From CAZTJA01 sp964613745 (GTDB lineage Bacteria > Desulfobacterota > Desulfomonilia > Desulfomonilales > Desulfomonilaceae), in NCBI GenBank assembly GCA_964613745.1, contig CAZTJA010000065.1, forward strand, positions 1-16,803: a stretch of 16,803 nt of DNA, in the 5' to 3' direction. Positions 1 through 7,133 of the stretch are shown here, in pieces. Made by a program: the position numbers and the translations under genes. The notes beneath the pieces are model-generated. The model was not told where the DNA came from, did not search any database, and saw only the letters and a list, made by a program, of their open reading frames with translations. Within the stretch, counting starts at the first letter, position 1. Each line of letters starts with the position of its first letter.

Positions 1-2
1 TA

Positions 3-80
3 CGTGCCGACGGCGAGGCAATTGATAAAGAATTAAAGAAGTTTGACTCGTTTGTAAAAACACGGATTGCGTATAAATAA
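3..80 (+). CDS. C-terminal end of an unidentified protein (partial)
   Basis: Frame 3 is open from the left edge to a TAA at 78-80 and would encode the last 25 residues of a protein whose body lies outside the window. The tail is charged (ADGEAIDKELKKFDSF, ending RIAYK). The other two forward frames stop within the first 36 bases. The stop lies 10 bases before the ATG chosen for the next gene, a spacing typical of an operon, which supports it as a real tail. It is too short to assign a family, and a chance open frame of this length cannot be excluded. Confidence 0.4.
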   Translation, partial: RADGEAIDKELKKFDSFVKTRIAYK

Positions 81-90
81 CCAGGTGATC

Positions 91-966
91 ATGAGATATA
101 TAGGAAGCGTATACCGACCTCCAAGTGAAGCGGGAAGTTTGATAATCCAGGCTACACTAGGCTGTAATCACAACCAGTGCACATTCTGTGGAAGTTATCA
201 AGATAAGAAATTCGTAATACGAAAATATGAGGACATTGTAGAAGATCTCAGACAAGCTAAACGCGAACTCGGCCCGGTTGCTAGAGTATTCCTGGCGGAC
301 GGTGATGCCCTGTGCATTCCTCAGAAAAGATTGATCCAAATTCTCGAGGCAGTCAACGAAATCTTTCCTTCCATTGAACGTGTAGGAATTTATGCGAACG
401 CAAAAAACATCCTCAAGAAATCAGTGGATGATTTACGCGTTCTTCGAAGCCTCAAATTGAAAATCATCTACATGGGAGTTGAAACCGGAGATCCCGAATT
501 ACTCGAATCCATCCGCAAAGGCGCTACGTACGACCAGTTGGTGGAAGCCGGAAATCGGGTAAAAGATGCCGATATTGCACTCTCTGTCACCGTACTGCTC
601 GGAATAGGGGGAATTGAACTCTCGGAAAGACATGCCAAAAATACTGCAAGAATTTTGACCGATCTCGATCCGGATTATGTAGGCGCCCTGAGTGTTATAG
701 TCGTCCCAGGTACTCCACTCTACCAGGATCACGTCCAGGGAAAATTTGAGATTCCCGACCCATTCGGTTTAATTAAAGAATTGCGAATCATGATTGCGGA
801 ATCCAGTTTTACAAATTGCGTGTTTCGATCCAATCATGCGTCGAACTATCTTCCCGTTAAAGCAACGCTCCCGCACGACAAAGAACCGATTCTCACTGCA
901 ATTGATCACGTCCTGAGTTCACAGGATAAACGGAACCTAAGACCGGAATTCATGCGGGCACTCTAG
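91..966 (+). CDS. Radical SAM protein of unknown substrate (CX4CX2C type)
   Basis: A 291-residue radical SAM enzyme. Cys25, Cys30 and Cys33 (GCNHNQCTFC) form a CX4CX2C motif expected to bind the [4Fe-4S] cluster that cleaves S-adenosylmethionine. Other marks are YRPPSEAGSLIIQATLGC at the N-terminus, LADGDAL around 69-74, MGVETGD at 128-134 and SNHASNYLP at 247-255. These fit a family of about 300-residue radical SAM proteins that usually starts (V)YRPPSEA and carries GCSHNKCTFC; I recall no established substrate for it. No cobalamin domain or extra cluster domain is visible, so it is probably a single-domain cytoplasmic enzyme. An in-frame TTG at 67 would add eight residues but overlaps the upstream gene. 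ATG 91 fits the family start and has a weak AGGTG just upstream. It converges with pncB. Confidence 0.85.
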   Translation: MRYIGSVYRPPSEAGSLIIQATLGCNHNQCTFCGSYQDKKFVIRKYEDIVEDLRQAKRELGPVARVFLADGDALCIPQKRLIQILEAVNEIFPSIERVGIYANAKNILKKSVDDLRVLRSLKLKIIYMGVETGDPELLESIRKGATYDQLVEAGNRVKDADIALSVTVLLGIGGIELSERHAKNTARILTDLDPDYVGALSVIVVPGTPLYQDHVQGKFEIPDPFGLIKELRIMIAESSFTNCVFRSNHASNYLPVKATLPHDKEPILTAIDHVLSSQDKRNLRPEFMRAL

Positions 967-1006
967 AGGAAAAATTTTGTGTAAAGTCTGAAACCCGTAG
1001 AGTGCC
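957..1006. repeat. 9-bp inverted repeat spanning a stop codon between convergent genes
   Basis: GGCACTCTA at 957-965 is the exact reverse complement of TAGAGTGCC at 998-1006, with a 32-base loop. The left arm includes most of the radical SAM stop codon. A second, overlapping stem (GAAACC 990-995 with GGTTTC 1007-1012) would compete with it. There is no clear T-tract. It could act as a weak shared terminator for the two converging genes, but that is inference. Confidence 0.35.
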
Positions 1007-1044
1007 GGTTTCGATTGAAAACTTTTGGTCCAGCGACACACTAT

Positions 1045-2628
1045 TTAGATTTCCTTCTGATAGGAATTGTTGCCTCGGTCCTGGTGGAACTCCAAAAGTT
1101 CTTTTTTAATTAAGTACACGCTGTCCGAAAGCGACACCTTGTAAATATGAGGGTTTGAAAACCTTTTGTACTCTGGTTCAAGACTGTTCAGACCACGTTT
1201 TGCTCTCTCCCTTGCCTCATTCAGATTTGATTCATATACCTGTTTTCCATCAACGAAAACGGGAACCATTATCTCTTCGGCATTGTACGGCGGCCTATAA
1301 ACTTTCTTCATATAATCGTACATAGGGTGATGTGCCCGCACATTTTCCTGTCTTGGAATGGGTTCATTGATGCCGCACAGAATGTCACCGACCATGCGAT
1401 CATTTCCATTATAAAAACGTATTATCTTTTTTATGCCCGGATTCGTAACTTTACGAGGATTCTGCGAAATTTTGATCTTGGGAACAAAAGCTCCATCTTC
1501 TCGCTCAACGGCCATCAGTTTGTAAACCACGCCTAAAGCGGGTGTTTGGTAAGATGTCATTAATCGTGTGCCTACACACCAAATGTCTATGCAAGCTCCC
1601 TGGTCCCGCAGACTTTCTATGAGCCACTCGTCAAGATCACTGCTCGCAAGAATCTTGACATCGTGAAGTCCCTCCGTATCCAAAATGTGCCGTGCAGCCT
1701 TGGAATAATAGGCCAAGTCTCCGCTATCAATCCTGATGCCGGCAAGCCGTTTCCCACGAGCCTTCATTCTTACGGCGACTTTAACTGCATTGCGAACTCC
1801 TTCGAGAGTGTCATAGGTGTCTACAAGAAGCACGCAATTCTCCGGGTAAATCTCTGAAAACGCCTCAAAGGATTCCATTTCCGAATCAAAACTCTCAACC
1901 CAGCTATGCGCATGAGTTCCTCGAACGGGAATACCAAATAATTTTCCCGCTTTGCAATTTGAAGTTCCAGTGCAGCCGCCAATATATGCGGCTCTCGCAC
2001 CATAGAGGGCCGCTTCAACTCCGTGGGCTCTCCTGGTACCAAAATCCACGACCGGGGCTCCCCGAGAAGCAATGCACATTCTAGCAGCTTTAGTGGCGAT
2101 AAGAGTCTGGTGACCCACTAAGGCCAATAAAGTAGTTTCAATGATTTGGGCCTCATCAATGGGAGCAACCACTCTAATTAGAGGTTCGTTGGGGAAAACA
2201 ATTGTCCCTTCGGGAACCGCCGAAATATCTCCCGTAAATTGAAAGCCCTTTGAAAGTTGATCGAGTGCCTCTTTGGAAAAGATCTTCGTTCCGGCAAAAT
2301 AATCCAGGTCATCCGGGTATAATCTCAGATTGTTGATATAGTCTATTACCGTCTTGATGCCGGCGAAAACGCAAAAGGCCCCATTGTCGGGATTTTGACG
2401 ATAATAGAGATCGAAACAGGCTTTTCTCTTAGACCTGCCAAGTGACCGGTAACCCGCTACCATGGTGATTTCGTACAAATCTGTATCCAGGGTCAGATTA
2501 CCTGATCTGAGACCCTTCATGGCGCGAGATGAATCCAAAACGCCTAAACTCAGATCGCTGTCTGCATCCGTGATTTCTACTGAGTCGAGTATCCGGCCGG
2601 ATTGCGGATCTCGGATGATCGGTTTCAT
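1045..2628 (-). CDS. pncB: Nicotinate phosphoribosyltransferase
   Basis: A 527-residue enzyme that joins nicotinate and PRPP to form nicotinate mononucleotide, the entry step of NAD salvage (Preiss-Handler pathway). Family motifs run in order: TDLYEITMVAGY (49-60), DFGTRRAHG (195-203), GCTGTSN (218-224), GTHAHSWV (237-244, holding the likely phosphorylated histidine), RIDSGDLAYYS (299-309) and CVGTRL (351-356). It has about 45 residues before the first conserved motif, more than many homologues. An internal Met at 37 could be an alternative start, but the chosen ATG shares its A with the mtnA TAA (TAATG), which strongly favours 2628 and translational coupling. AAGAGAAG lies a few bases upstream as a modest ribosome site. 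Cytoplasmic. Confidence 0.95.
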   Translation of the reverse strand: MKPIIRDPQSGRILDSVEITDADSDLSLGVLDSSRAMKGLRSGNLTLDTDLYEITMVAGYRSLGRSKRKACFDLYYRQNPDNGAFCVFAGIKTVIDYINNLRLYPDDLDYFAGTKIFSKEALDQLSKGFQFTGDISAVPEGTIVFPNEPLIRVVAPIDEAQIIETTLLALVGHQTLIATKAARMCIASRGAPVVDFGTRRAHGVEAALYGARAAYIGGCTGTSNCKAGKLFGIPVRGTHAHSWVESFDSEMESFEAFSEIYPENCVLLVDTYDTLEGVRNAVKVAVRMKARGKRLAGIRIDSGDLAYYSKAARHILDTEGLHDVKILASSDLDEWLIESLRDQGACIDIWCVGTRLMTSYQTPALGVVYKLMAVEREDGAFVPKIKISQNPRKVTNPGIKKIIRFYNGNDRMVGDILCGINEPIPRQENVRAHHPMYDYMKKVYRPPYNAEEIMVPVFVDGKQVYESNLNEARERAKRGLNSLEPEYKRFSNPHIYKVSLSDSVYLIKKELLEFHQDRGNNSYQKEI

Positions 2629-3719
2629 TATCGGAGCTTCTCTTTCTGCATGGCGAAATATGATTCGAAAGCTTCATCGTAAGGCTCCGATGCGGTTCCC
2701 CATTCCGTGATTATTCCCGCGATCAACTCATGGGGCGTTACATCGAAGGCGAAGTTTTTTACATCTATTCCTTCAGGGGCAATACGAGTTCCACCAATGG
2801 TGGTGACTTCGAGCGGGTCTCTTTCTTCTATCGGAATTTCTTCGCCCGAGCCAATATTCATATCTATGGTGGACAGGGGGGCAGCCACGTAAAAAGGTAT
2901 TGAGTGATACTTCGCCAGAACGGCAACTGAATATGTTCCTATTTTGTTTGCTGCGTCTCCGTTACGTGCAATTCGGTCTGCACCAACGATAACTCTCGAA
3001 ACTTCTCCTCGCTTCATCATGAGTCCAGCAGTATTGTCGGGTATCAAAGTCACTGGTATACCCAGCTTTTTGAGCTCCCACGAGGTGATCCTAGCACCCT
3101 GATTCAATGGTCTCGTTTCATCGGAAATGACTCGTATACTTTTACCCTCTTCATGAGCTGCCCTGATCACACCCAAGGCCGTTCCGTAACCTGCAGTCGC
3201 AAGTCCCCCTGCGTTACAGTGGGTCAACACGGTTTCTCCGTTTTGGATCAAATGCTTACCCGAAGTTCCAATCCGTTCGCAAAGCTCCCGATCTTCCTTT
3301 TCAATCGTAATTGCTTCCTGAATAAGGATTTTGACGATTTCGTCCACGGAGCGCGTCTTATTCAACTCATACATTCTTTTCATGCGGTCAATTGCCCAGA
3401 AAAGATTCACTGCCGTGGGCCGGGTGGCTGCAATTGACTTTGAATTTTCTTCAAAATTTTTGTCAAATTCCTCAGGATCTTGTCGCTGAGAGAGCAAACT
3501 TCCCAACGCCACACCCATTGCGGCGGCAACTCCGATCGCCGGGGCTCCCCGTACGGCTAGTCGCCTGATCGCATCACATAAGTGATCTACGGTTCGAATA
3601 TCGATATATAATTCCTGCTGAGGCAAGAGTGTCTGATCCAACAGACGTATGTGATCGCCACACCATTCGATGGTTCTAAATGGATCCTGCAAGGTTCCTC
3701 CAGAAAAATACGGTTCCAT
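2628..3719 (-). CDS. mtnA: S-methyl-5-thioribose-1-phosphate isomerase
   Basis: A 363-residue member of the eIF2B/MtnA isomerase superfamily, normal length for MtnA. It converts 5-methylthioribose-1-phosphate to the ribulose form in methionine salvage; related enzymes also act on 5-deoxyribose-1-phosphate or ribose-1,5-bisphosphate. Visible marks are RTIEW (16-19), VRGAPAIGVAAA (56-67), THCNAGGLATAGYGTALG (166-183) with catalytic Cys168, DETRPLNQGAR (200-210), and VGADRIARNGDAANK (245-259) with catalytic Asp248. The rest of the active site also matches MtnA rather than archaeal ribose-1,5-bisphosphate isomerase. No other methionine-salvage gene is in the window. It is upstream of and coupled to pncB, and 135 bases downstream of an HD hydrolase on the same strand. 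I see no clear Shine-Dalgarno before this ATG. Confidence 0.94.
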   Translation of the reverse strand: MEPYFSGGTLQDPFRTIEWCGDHIRLLDQTLLPQQELYIDIRTVDHLCDAIRRLAVRGAPAIGVAAAMGVALGSLLSQRQDPEEFDKNFEENSKSIAATRPTAVNLFWAIDRMKRMYELNKTRSVDEIVKILIQEAITIEKEDRELCERIGTSGKHLIQNGETVLTHCNAGGLATAGYGTALGVIRAAHEEGKSIRVISDETRPLNQGARITSWELKKLGIPVTLIPDNTAGLMMKRGEVSRVIVGADRIARNGDAANKIGTYSVAVLAKYHSIPFYVAAPLSTIDMNIGSGEEIPIEERDPLEVTTIGGTRIAPEGIDVKNFAFDVTPHELIAGIITEWGTASEPYDEAFESYFAMQKEKLR

Positions 3720-3784
3720 TTCAGGCTAAACAGCGGATGAAAACCGGTTTGCTCGTGTCTGTAGTTGTGGTTCAAAAAAACTAA

Positions 3785-3813
3785 ATTATATCAGCAATGG
3801 AGGTCTTCTCCAA
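3785..3813 (-). promoter_or_regulatory. Candidate sigma-70 promoter for mtnA-pncB
   Basis: On the minus strand TTGGAG (3813-3808) is separated by 17 bases from a perfect TATAAT (3790-3785). Transcription would begin near 3778 and leave a leader of about 59 bases before the mtnA ATG at 3719. It lies in the 135-base gap after the HD gene, so mtnA-pncB could be transcribed independently of that gene. The -35 matches only half of the consensus. I looked for a SAM-type riboswitch in the leader and saw none. Confidence 0.45.
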
Positions 3814-3854
3814 ATCCTTCTCAGAAATTTCAGTTCAGAAGTCCTTTCCCCCAT

Positions 3855-4346
3855 TCATCCAATGCCGTCCCGGATACTCCTCTCGTAAGCCCATTTTATC
3901 ATTCCGGGGGATTTTGCCGCCTCAGTGCACAATCGTGATGCAGCAGGCATAATGCCTACTCTCCCCAAATCCAATCTATCCGAATCCCAGCAAGTTAAAA
4001 TAGTGATATCAGAGCATGGAAAGCCCGAGGTGTGGAACTCACATGCGGTGATGAGTAAAGAGAGTTCGGAATCATCCAGATTCAACAACGATTTTCTCAA
4101 TGAAAACGCGAACTCAGCCGCTCTTTTACCGTGGTCCGGATCGGCATTTTCGTTCAAGCGTCTGGAATCGTGGAGAAAAGCAAATAATTCTACAATGTGT
4201 GGTCGAGCCCCGTTTTTTGCGCACAGCGCCAAACCGTTTTCTCTCACACGCATGAAATGTGCTATGCCGTGAGTTCCGTTCCAGTTTAATTGGAATTGTT
4301 CTCTGATTGTAGCAAGTAGTTCATTAGAAACAAACGAATCACGCAT
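3855..4346 (-). CDS. HD-domain metal-dependent phosphohydrolase, unknown substrate
   Basis: A 163-residue protein consisting almost entirely of an HD domain. The metal-binding set is visible in order: His30 (GIAHFMRV), His59-Asp60 (FLHDSRR), His105 (CEFHTSG), and the late aspartates in CWDSDRLDLGRVG (Asp121, Asp123, Asp126). HD proteins usually hydrolyse phosphate esters of nucleotides or related compounds; nothing here identifies the substrate. There is no signal peptide or membrane segment. AAGGT sits nine bases before the ATG. It is divergent from the small exported protein at 4492 and on the same strand as mtnA-pncB, so it may share the regulatory region at 4399-4446. Confidence 0.8.
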   Translation of the reverse strand: MRDSFVSNELLATIREQFQLNWNGTHGIAHFMRVRENGLALCAKNGARPHIVELFAFLHDSRRLNENADPDHGKRAAEFAFSLRKSLLNLDDSELSLLITACEFHTSGFPCSDITILTCWDSDRLDLGRVGIMPAASRLCTEAAKSPGMIKWAYERSIRDGIG

Positions 4347-4398
4347 TGACTACTACCTTGTGATCACGTCAGCCGATGACGCTTTTTAGTTAAAGCAA

Positions 4399-4411
4399 TT
4401 ACTTCAAGTAA
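4399..4411. promoter_or_regulatory. Operator-like palindrome, distal site
   Basis: TTACTTCAAGTAA is a perfect 6+1+6 palindrome. Eleven bases covering most of it (4398-4408) recur as a perfect inverted copy at 4436-4446, so the two sites are related. It lies between two divergent genes, with centres of the two sites 34 bp apart, about three helical turns. This is what a dimeric repressor or activator with paired sites would need. The regulator is not identifiable from the window. Confidence 0.5.
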
Positions 4412-4432
4412 ATTATGTATTTTCTTAAAAAA

Positions 4433-4445
4433 TTGCTTGAAGTAA
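4433..4445. promoter_or_regulatory. Operator-like palindrome overlapping the -35 element
   Basis: TTGCTTGAAGTAA is the second copy of the palindrome at 4399-4411, with one mismatch between its arms. It overlaps the TTGAAG -35 hexamer of the promoter at 4437-4465, so a protein bound here would be expected to block or directly contact RNA polymerase. Function is inferred from symmetry and position. Confidence 0.5.
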
Positions 4446-4465
4446 TGTGACCGGAGTGCTATAAG
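4437..4465 (+). promoter_or_regulatory. Sigma-70 promoter of the small exported protein gene
   Basis: TTGAAG (4437-4442), a 17-base spacer and TATAAG (4460-4465) form a good sigma-70-type promoter. Transcription would begin near 4472, leaving about 20 bases before the start codon, which includes the GGAGAGG ribosome site. The overlap of the -35 with a palindrome implies regulation. Confidence 0.6.
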
Positions 4466-4491
4466 GCACCAAAACAACGGAGAGGATGGCG

Positions 4492-4833
4492 ATGAATCCT
4501 AAACTCCTTTTCATCCTAGGCGCCCTCACTTTTTCAGTTGCCGCTGCCGGCATAGGAAATTGTCAACCCGGCATGGTATTGAATGTCTGCCAGGAACTTC
4601 TCAACAATGCACGCATGTACGAGGCCCGAGCGTCTAATCATAATCGAGCGGCAAAAGTCATTCAAACTCAAATTGAATCCATGGCCAAGTTGCCGAAGAA
4701 TGACGGAACGATTCAAGCAATTGACAATCTTTTTGCCCAGTATGATCAAAATCGATCCCTCGAAAGCAAGTATCGAGAATTGTATAAGCAAGCAACTGAA
4801 GAAGCAAATAGGTGTATGAAGTCCGCCGAGTAA
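4492..4833 (+). CDS. Small exported helical protein, unknown function
   Basis: A 113-residue protein I do not recognise. It starts with a signal peptide: MNPK, a hydrophobic stretch LLFILGALTFSVAAAG (5-20), then polar sequence. Cleavage after the AAA is plausible. Cys24 is preceded by I-G-N, not a proper lipobox, so a lipoprotein is unlikely. The mature part is about 90 residues, mostly predicted helix with many Gln, Asn, Glu and Lys, and has three cysteines (24, 33, 108), enough for a disulfide in the periplasm. GGAGAGG (4479-4485) suits ATG 4492 with six-base spacing; the in-frame ATG at 4486 lies too close to it. It has its own regulated-looking promoter and 286 bases separate it from the next gene. 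Confidence 0.7.
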   Translation: MNPKLLFILGALTFSVAAAGIGNCQPGMVLNVCQELLNNARMYEARASNHNRAAKVIQTQIESMAKLPKNDGTIQAIDNLFAQYDQNRSLESKYRELYKQATEEANRCMKSAE

Positions 4834-4978
4834 GTTAATTGGTCCTTGTAATTCTTCAGAATCCGGGTTCTCCGTCTGTTCAAAAGAGCTTTTGGCAACA
4901 CTAGGATAACCGGATTGCCGCAGGTCGTGCGTAGAATCGATCGAAGCCGTTGGAAGATGCAGGAATAGAGTCTCAGTC

Positions 4979-4998
4979 GGGGAGCTCTTTAGCTCCCC
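4979..4998. repeat. Perfect 8-bp hairpin between small exported protein and ankyrin gene
   Basis: GGGGAGCT (4979-4986) and AGCTCCCC (4991-4998) pair perfectly around a CTTT loop. No T-tract follows on either strand, so it is not a standard intrinsic terminator, though it could end or stabilise the upstream transcript. The same gap (4834-5119) also holds AATCCGG 4860-4866 pairing with CCGGATT 4910-4916. A TACAAT at 5066-5071, with only a poor -35, may be the ankyrin-gene promoter. Confidence 0.5.
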
Positions 4999-5119
4999 AA
5001 AACCCTACCACAATCCCCCCGTCTACTTCAAAAACAGACTGTTTTCCCATCATTAGCTTCCATGTTACAATGCCCCGGTGTTAAGAAACTTAAACCTCCT
5101 TTTTTCTTCTGGATTTGAA

Positions 5120-7123
5120 ATGCGACCTTCTGAAATGTTGCGACAACCTGATTATTCCCATCTTATCAGGTGTATGTGCTACCTGATATTTTTTGGTTGT
5201 TTGGCCATCAATACTTACGCCGGCACTGAACCTGAGATCATAGCTGCGGCAAAATCCGCAAATCTTCATAAAGTCGAACATCTTCTCGCTTCAGGTGCAG
5301 ACATCAATTCGGTGGACTTGCTCGGAAGGACACCCCTGTTCTTGGCCTCAGGTTTTGGTCACAGGGAGCTGATTGCATTTCTACTGGATAAAGGAGCGGA
5401 TGCGAATATTCGCGATAAATACGGAACCACACCGCTCATGGAAGCAGCTAAACAGGGCCGAGAAGAATCCATAAAGTTGCTGCTTGAAAAACGGGAAATC
5501 GTTACCGCTGACTACACGAAGCTTTCGGACGCAATTGCCGCTGCCGGCGGAAAATCTGTAATCTCCGAAAATGATCGCAGCAAGAAAATTGAGATTGATG
5601 CAATAGATAAAAAGGGGAATACGGCCCTCATGTGGGCTACAATCTCAAACTGGCCCAAAATAGTGGGCTTGCTGTTTGACTACGGGGCTAATCCCCATGT
5701 TCGCAACCAAACGGGACTGGTTGCTCACGACCTTGCAAAAAAAGCTGAGCTTAAAAGTGCGATAGCTTCGCTGCAGGCAGAAAGAGACAAAAGCCGGAAA
5801 CTCTTTTCAGCAATAGAATCGAATGATGAAGAGGAAATGAGCAGACTGCTTGAACAAGGCTATCCTGTTAATTCAACGATCAAGTCCGGAGAAACACCTC
5901 TCATGAGGGCGGCAATTCTGGGTAATCCCAAAATTGTTGAATTGCTGTTGAACAACAGTGCAATGATCAATGCAGTCGATCATACCGGCCAGACTGCGCT
6001 CATGAAAAGTGCTCAATCAGGTTCTAAGGAAATGACGGCCTTGCTTTTGAACCATGGCTCGGATTCGGACATGAAATCGAAAGAAGGATTAAAAGCGGAG
6101 GATTATGCGAAGAAAGCCAAGCACGGTGATGTTGCTTCAATGATTATGAATTTTGAAAATTCAGCGGGTAAATTGCCGTTTGCGGTCGAATCGGCCAATG
6201 CATCGTCCGTGGAAAACTTGCTTAAAAATGGGGCTCCGGCAGATTTCAAGAAACTAGGAAAAATCCCCGTATTGGTCATTGCCGCTAAAACCGGGTCAAT
6301 TCCGGTAGCTCGGCTACTTGTAGATAAAGGCGCATCGCTGGAGGCTGCCGATCCTGAAGGAGATACACCGTTAATAGCCGCATGCAGGGAATGCAAAAGC
6401 GATATGGTTTCATTTCTCCTAAATGCCGGGGCTAATCCTGACGCCAAAGATAATTTGGGATACTCCGTTTTGAAAACAGTCTGGGATCTAAAGCTTGATG
6501 GTGGTGAAGAATGCGCAAAAACCTTCACGACGCTAAAATCCCATCTTGAAAGGACCAGCCCGGGTTATCAATTGATTCTATCCGCTGAAGCTGGTGACCT
6601 CTCATCTGTGGTTGAACTCATTCAAAAAGGAGTTGACCTCGATTATGAAAACGAACTCGAACAGACTGCGATTTTGGTTTCGGCCTCGGAAGGTCATACT
6701 GAAGTAGTGCGAGCACTCCAGCGTTCCGGTGCCGATACTTCGGGCGCGGTTGAAGCGGCATCCGCATCCGGTAAATTGGATACATTGAAGTTTCTTCTGG
6801 AATCCGGAGCAACATTGTCCAAGGGGGCTCTCTCAAAGGCGGCTGCCTCCGGTCGCAGGGACATAGTTGAATTTTTGATTGACAAAGGAGCGGATGTAAA
6901 CGAGCTTTTCGTGGATGAGGGAGACTACCAAGCAACTCCTTTGATTCTAGCTTCGGCAGCAGGTCATCTTGAAGTGGTCCAACTGCTTCTATTGAAAGGA
7001 GCCGATCCCCTAATTAAAGATTCCGATGACAAAACAGCCGTTGACCTTGTCGGTGGAGCTCACGGAGAAGAAATTACCAAATTGTTAAGGATTTCAGACA
7101 AGAAAAAGAGCACCGCAAAATAG
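5120..7123 (+). CDS. Exported ankyrin-repeat protein (about 19 repeats)
   Basis: A 667-residue protein made of a signal peptide and ankyrin repeats. The hydrophobic core is CMCYLIFFGCLAI (18-30), with likely cleavage after TYA (32-34), so it should act in the periplasm or outside. About 19 repeat units follow, some canonical (GRTPLFLASGFGHRELIAFLLDKGADAN) and some degenerate. Units opening with FSAIESN, PFAVESAN and ILSAEAG (near residues 229, 353 and 485) are followed by comparable repeat series, so the array appears built from duplicated blocks. A non-ankyrin insert of about 45 residues lies in the first block. No enzymatic domain is visible; such solenoids bind proteins. An upstream GTG at 5078 is in frame, but has no ribosome site and lies at the probable transcription start; ATG 5120 has GGA six bases upstream. 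It ends 10 bases before prmA. Confidence 0.88.
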   Translation: MRPSEMLRQPDYSHLIRCMCYLIFFGCLAINTYAGTEPEIIAAAKSANLHKVEHLLASGADINSVDLLGRTPLFLASGFGHRELIAFLLDKGADANIRDKYGTTPLMEAAKQGREESIKLLLEKREIVTADYTKLSDAIAAAGGKSVISENDRSKKIEIDAIDKKGNTALMWATISNWPKIVGLLFDYGANPHVRNQTGLVAHDLAKKAELKSAIASLQAERDKSRKLFSAIESNDEEEMSRLLEQGYPVNSTIKSGETPLMRAAILGNPKIVELLLNNSAMINAVDHTGQTALMKSAQSGSKEMTALLLNHGSDSDMKSKEGLKAEDYAKKAKHGDVASMIMNFENSAGKLPFAVESANASSVENLLKNGAPADFKKLGKIPVLVIAAKTGSIPVARLLVDKGASLEAADPEGDTPLIAACRECKSDMVSFLLNAGANPDAKDNLGYSVLKTVWDLKLDGGEECAKTFTTLKSHLERTSPGYQLILSAEAGDLSSVVELIQKGVDLDYENELEQTAILVSASEGHTEVVRALQRSGADTSGAVEAASASGKLDTLKFLLESGATLSKGALSKAAASGRRDIVEFLIDKGADVNELFVDEGDYQATPLILASAAGHLEVVQLLLLKGADPLIKDSDDKTAVDLVGGAHGEEITKLLRISDKKKSTAK

Positions 7124-7133
7124 AGGAACATAG

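Noticed and set aside
3720..3854. A riboswitch (for example SAM-responsive) ahead of mtnA
   Set aside because: No conserved helices of a known class could be traced in the short gap.
3925..4272. A 115-codon plus-strand open frame within the HD gene
   Set aside because: The minus-strand HD motifs are clear and this frame shows no motif.
4347..4440. A mirrored promoter for the HD gene using the TTGAAG on the other strand
   Set aside because: A TTGAAG occurs on the minus strand, but no acceptable -10 lies 16-18 bases downstream.
4540..4570. A lipobox in the small exported protein
   Set aside because: The residues before Cys24 are I-G-N; asparagine at -1 does not fit a lipobox, so ordinary signal peptidase cleavage is likelier.
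6103..6528. A 141-codon open frame on the minus strand
   Set aside because: Antisense to the ankyrin array, where repeated codons keep the opposite strand open.
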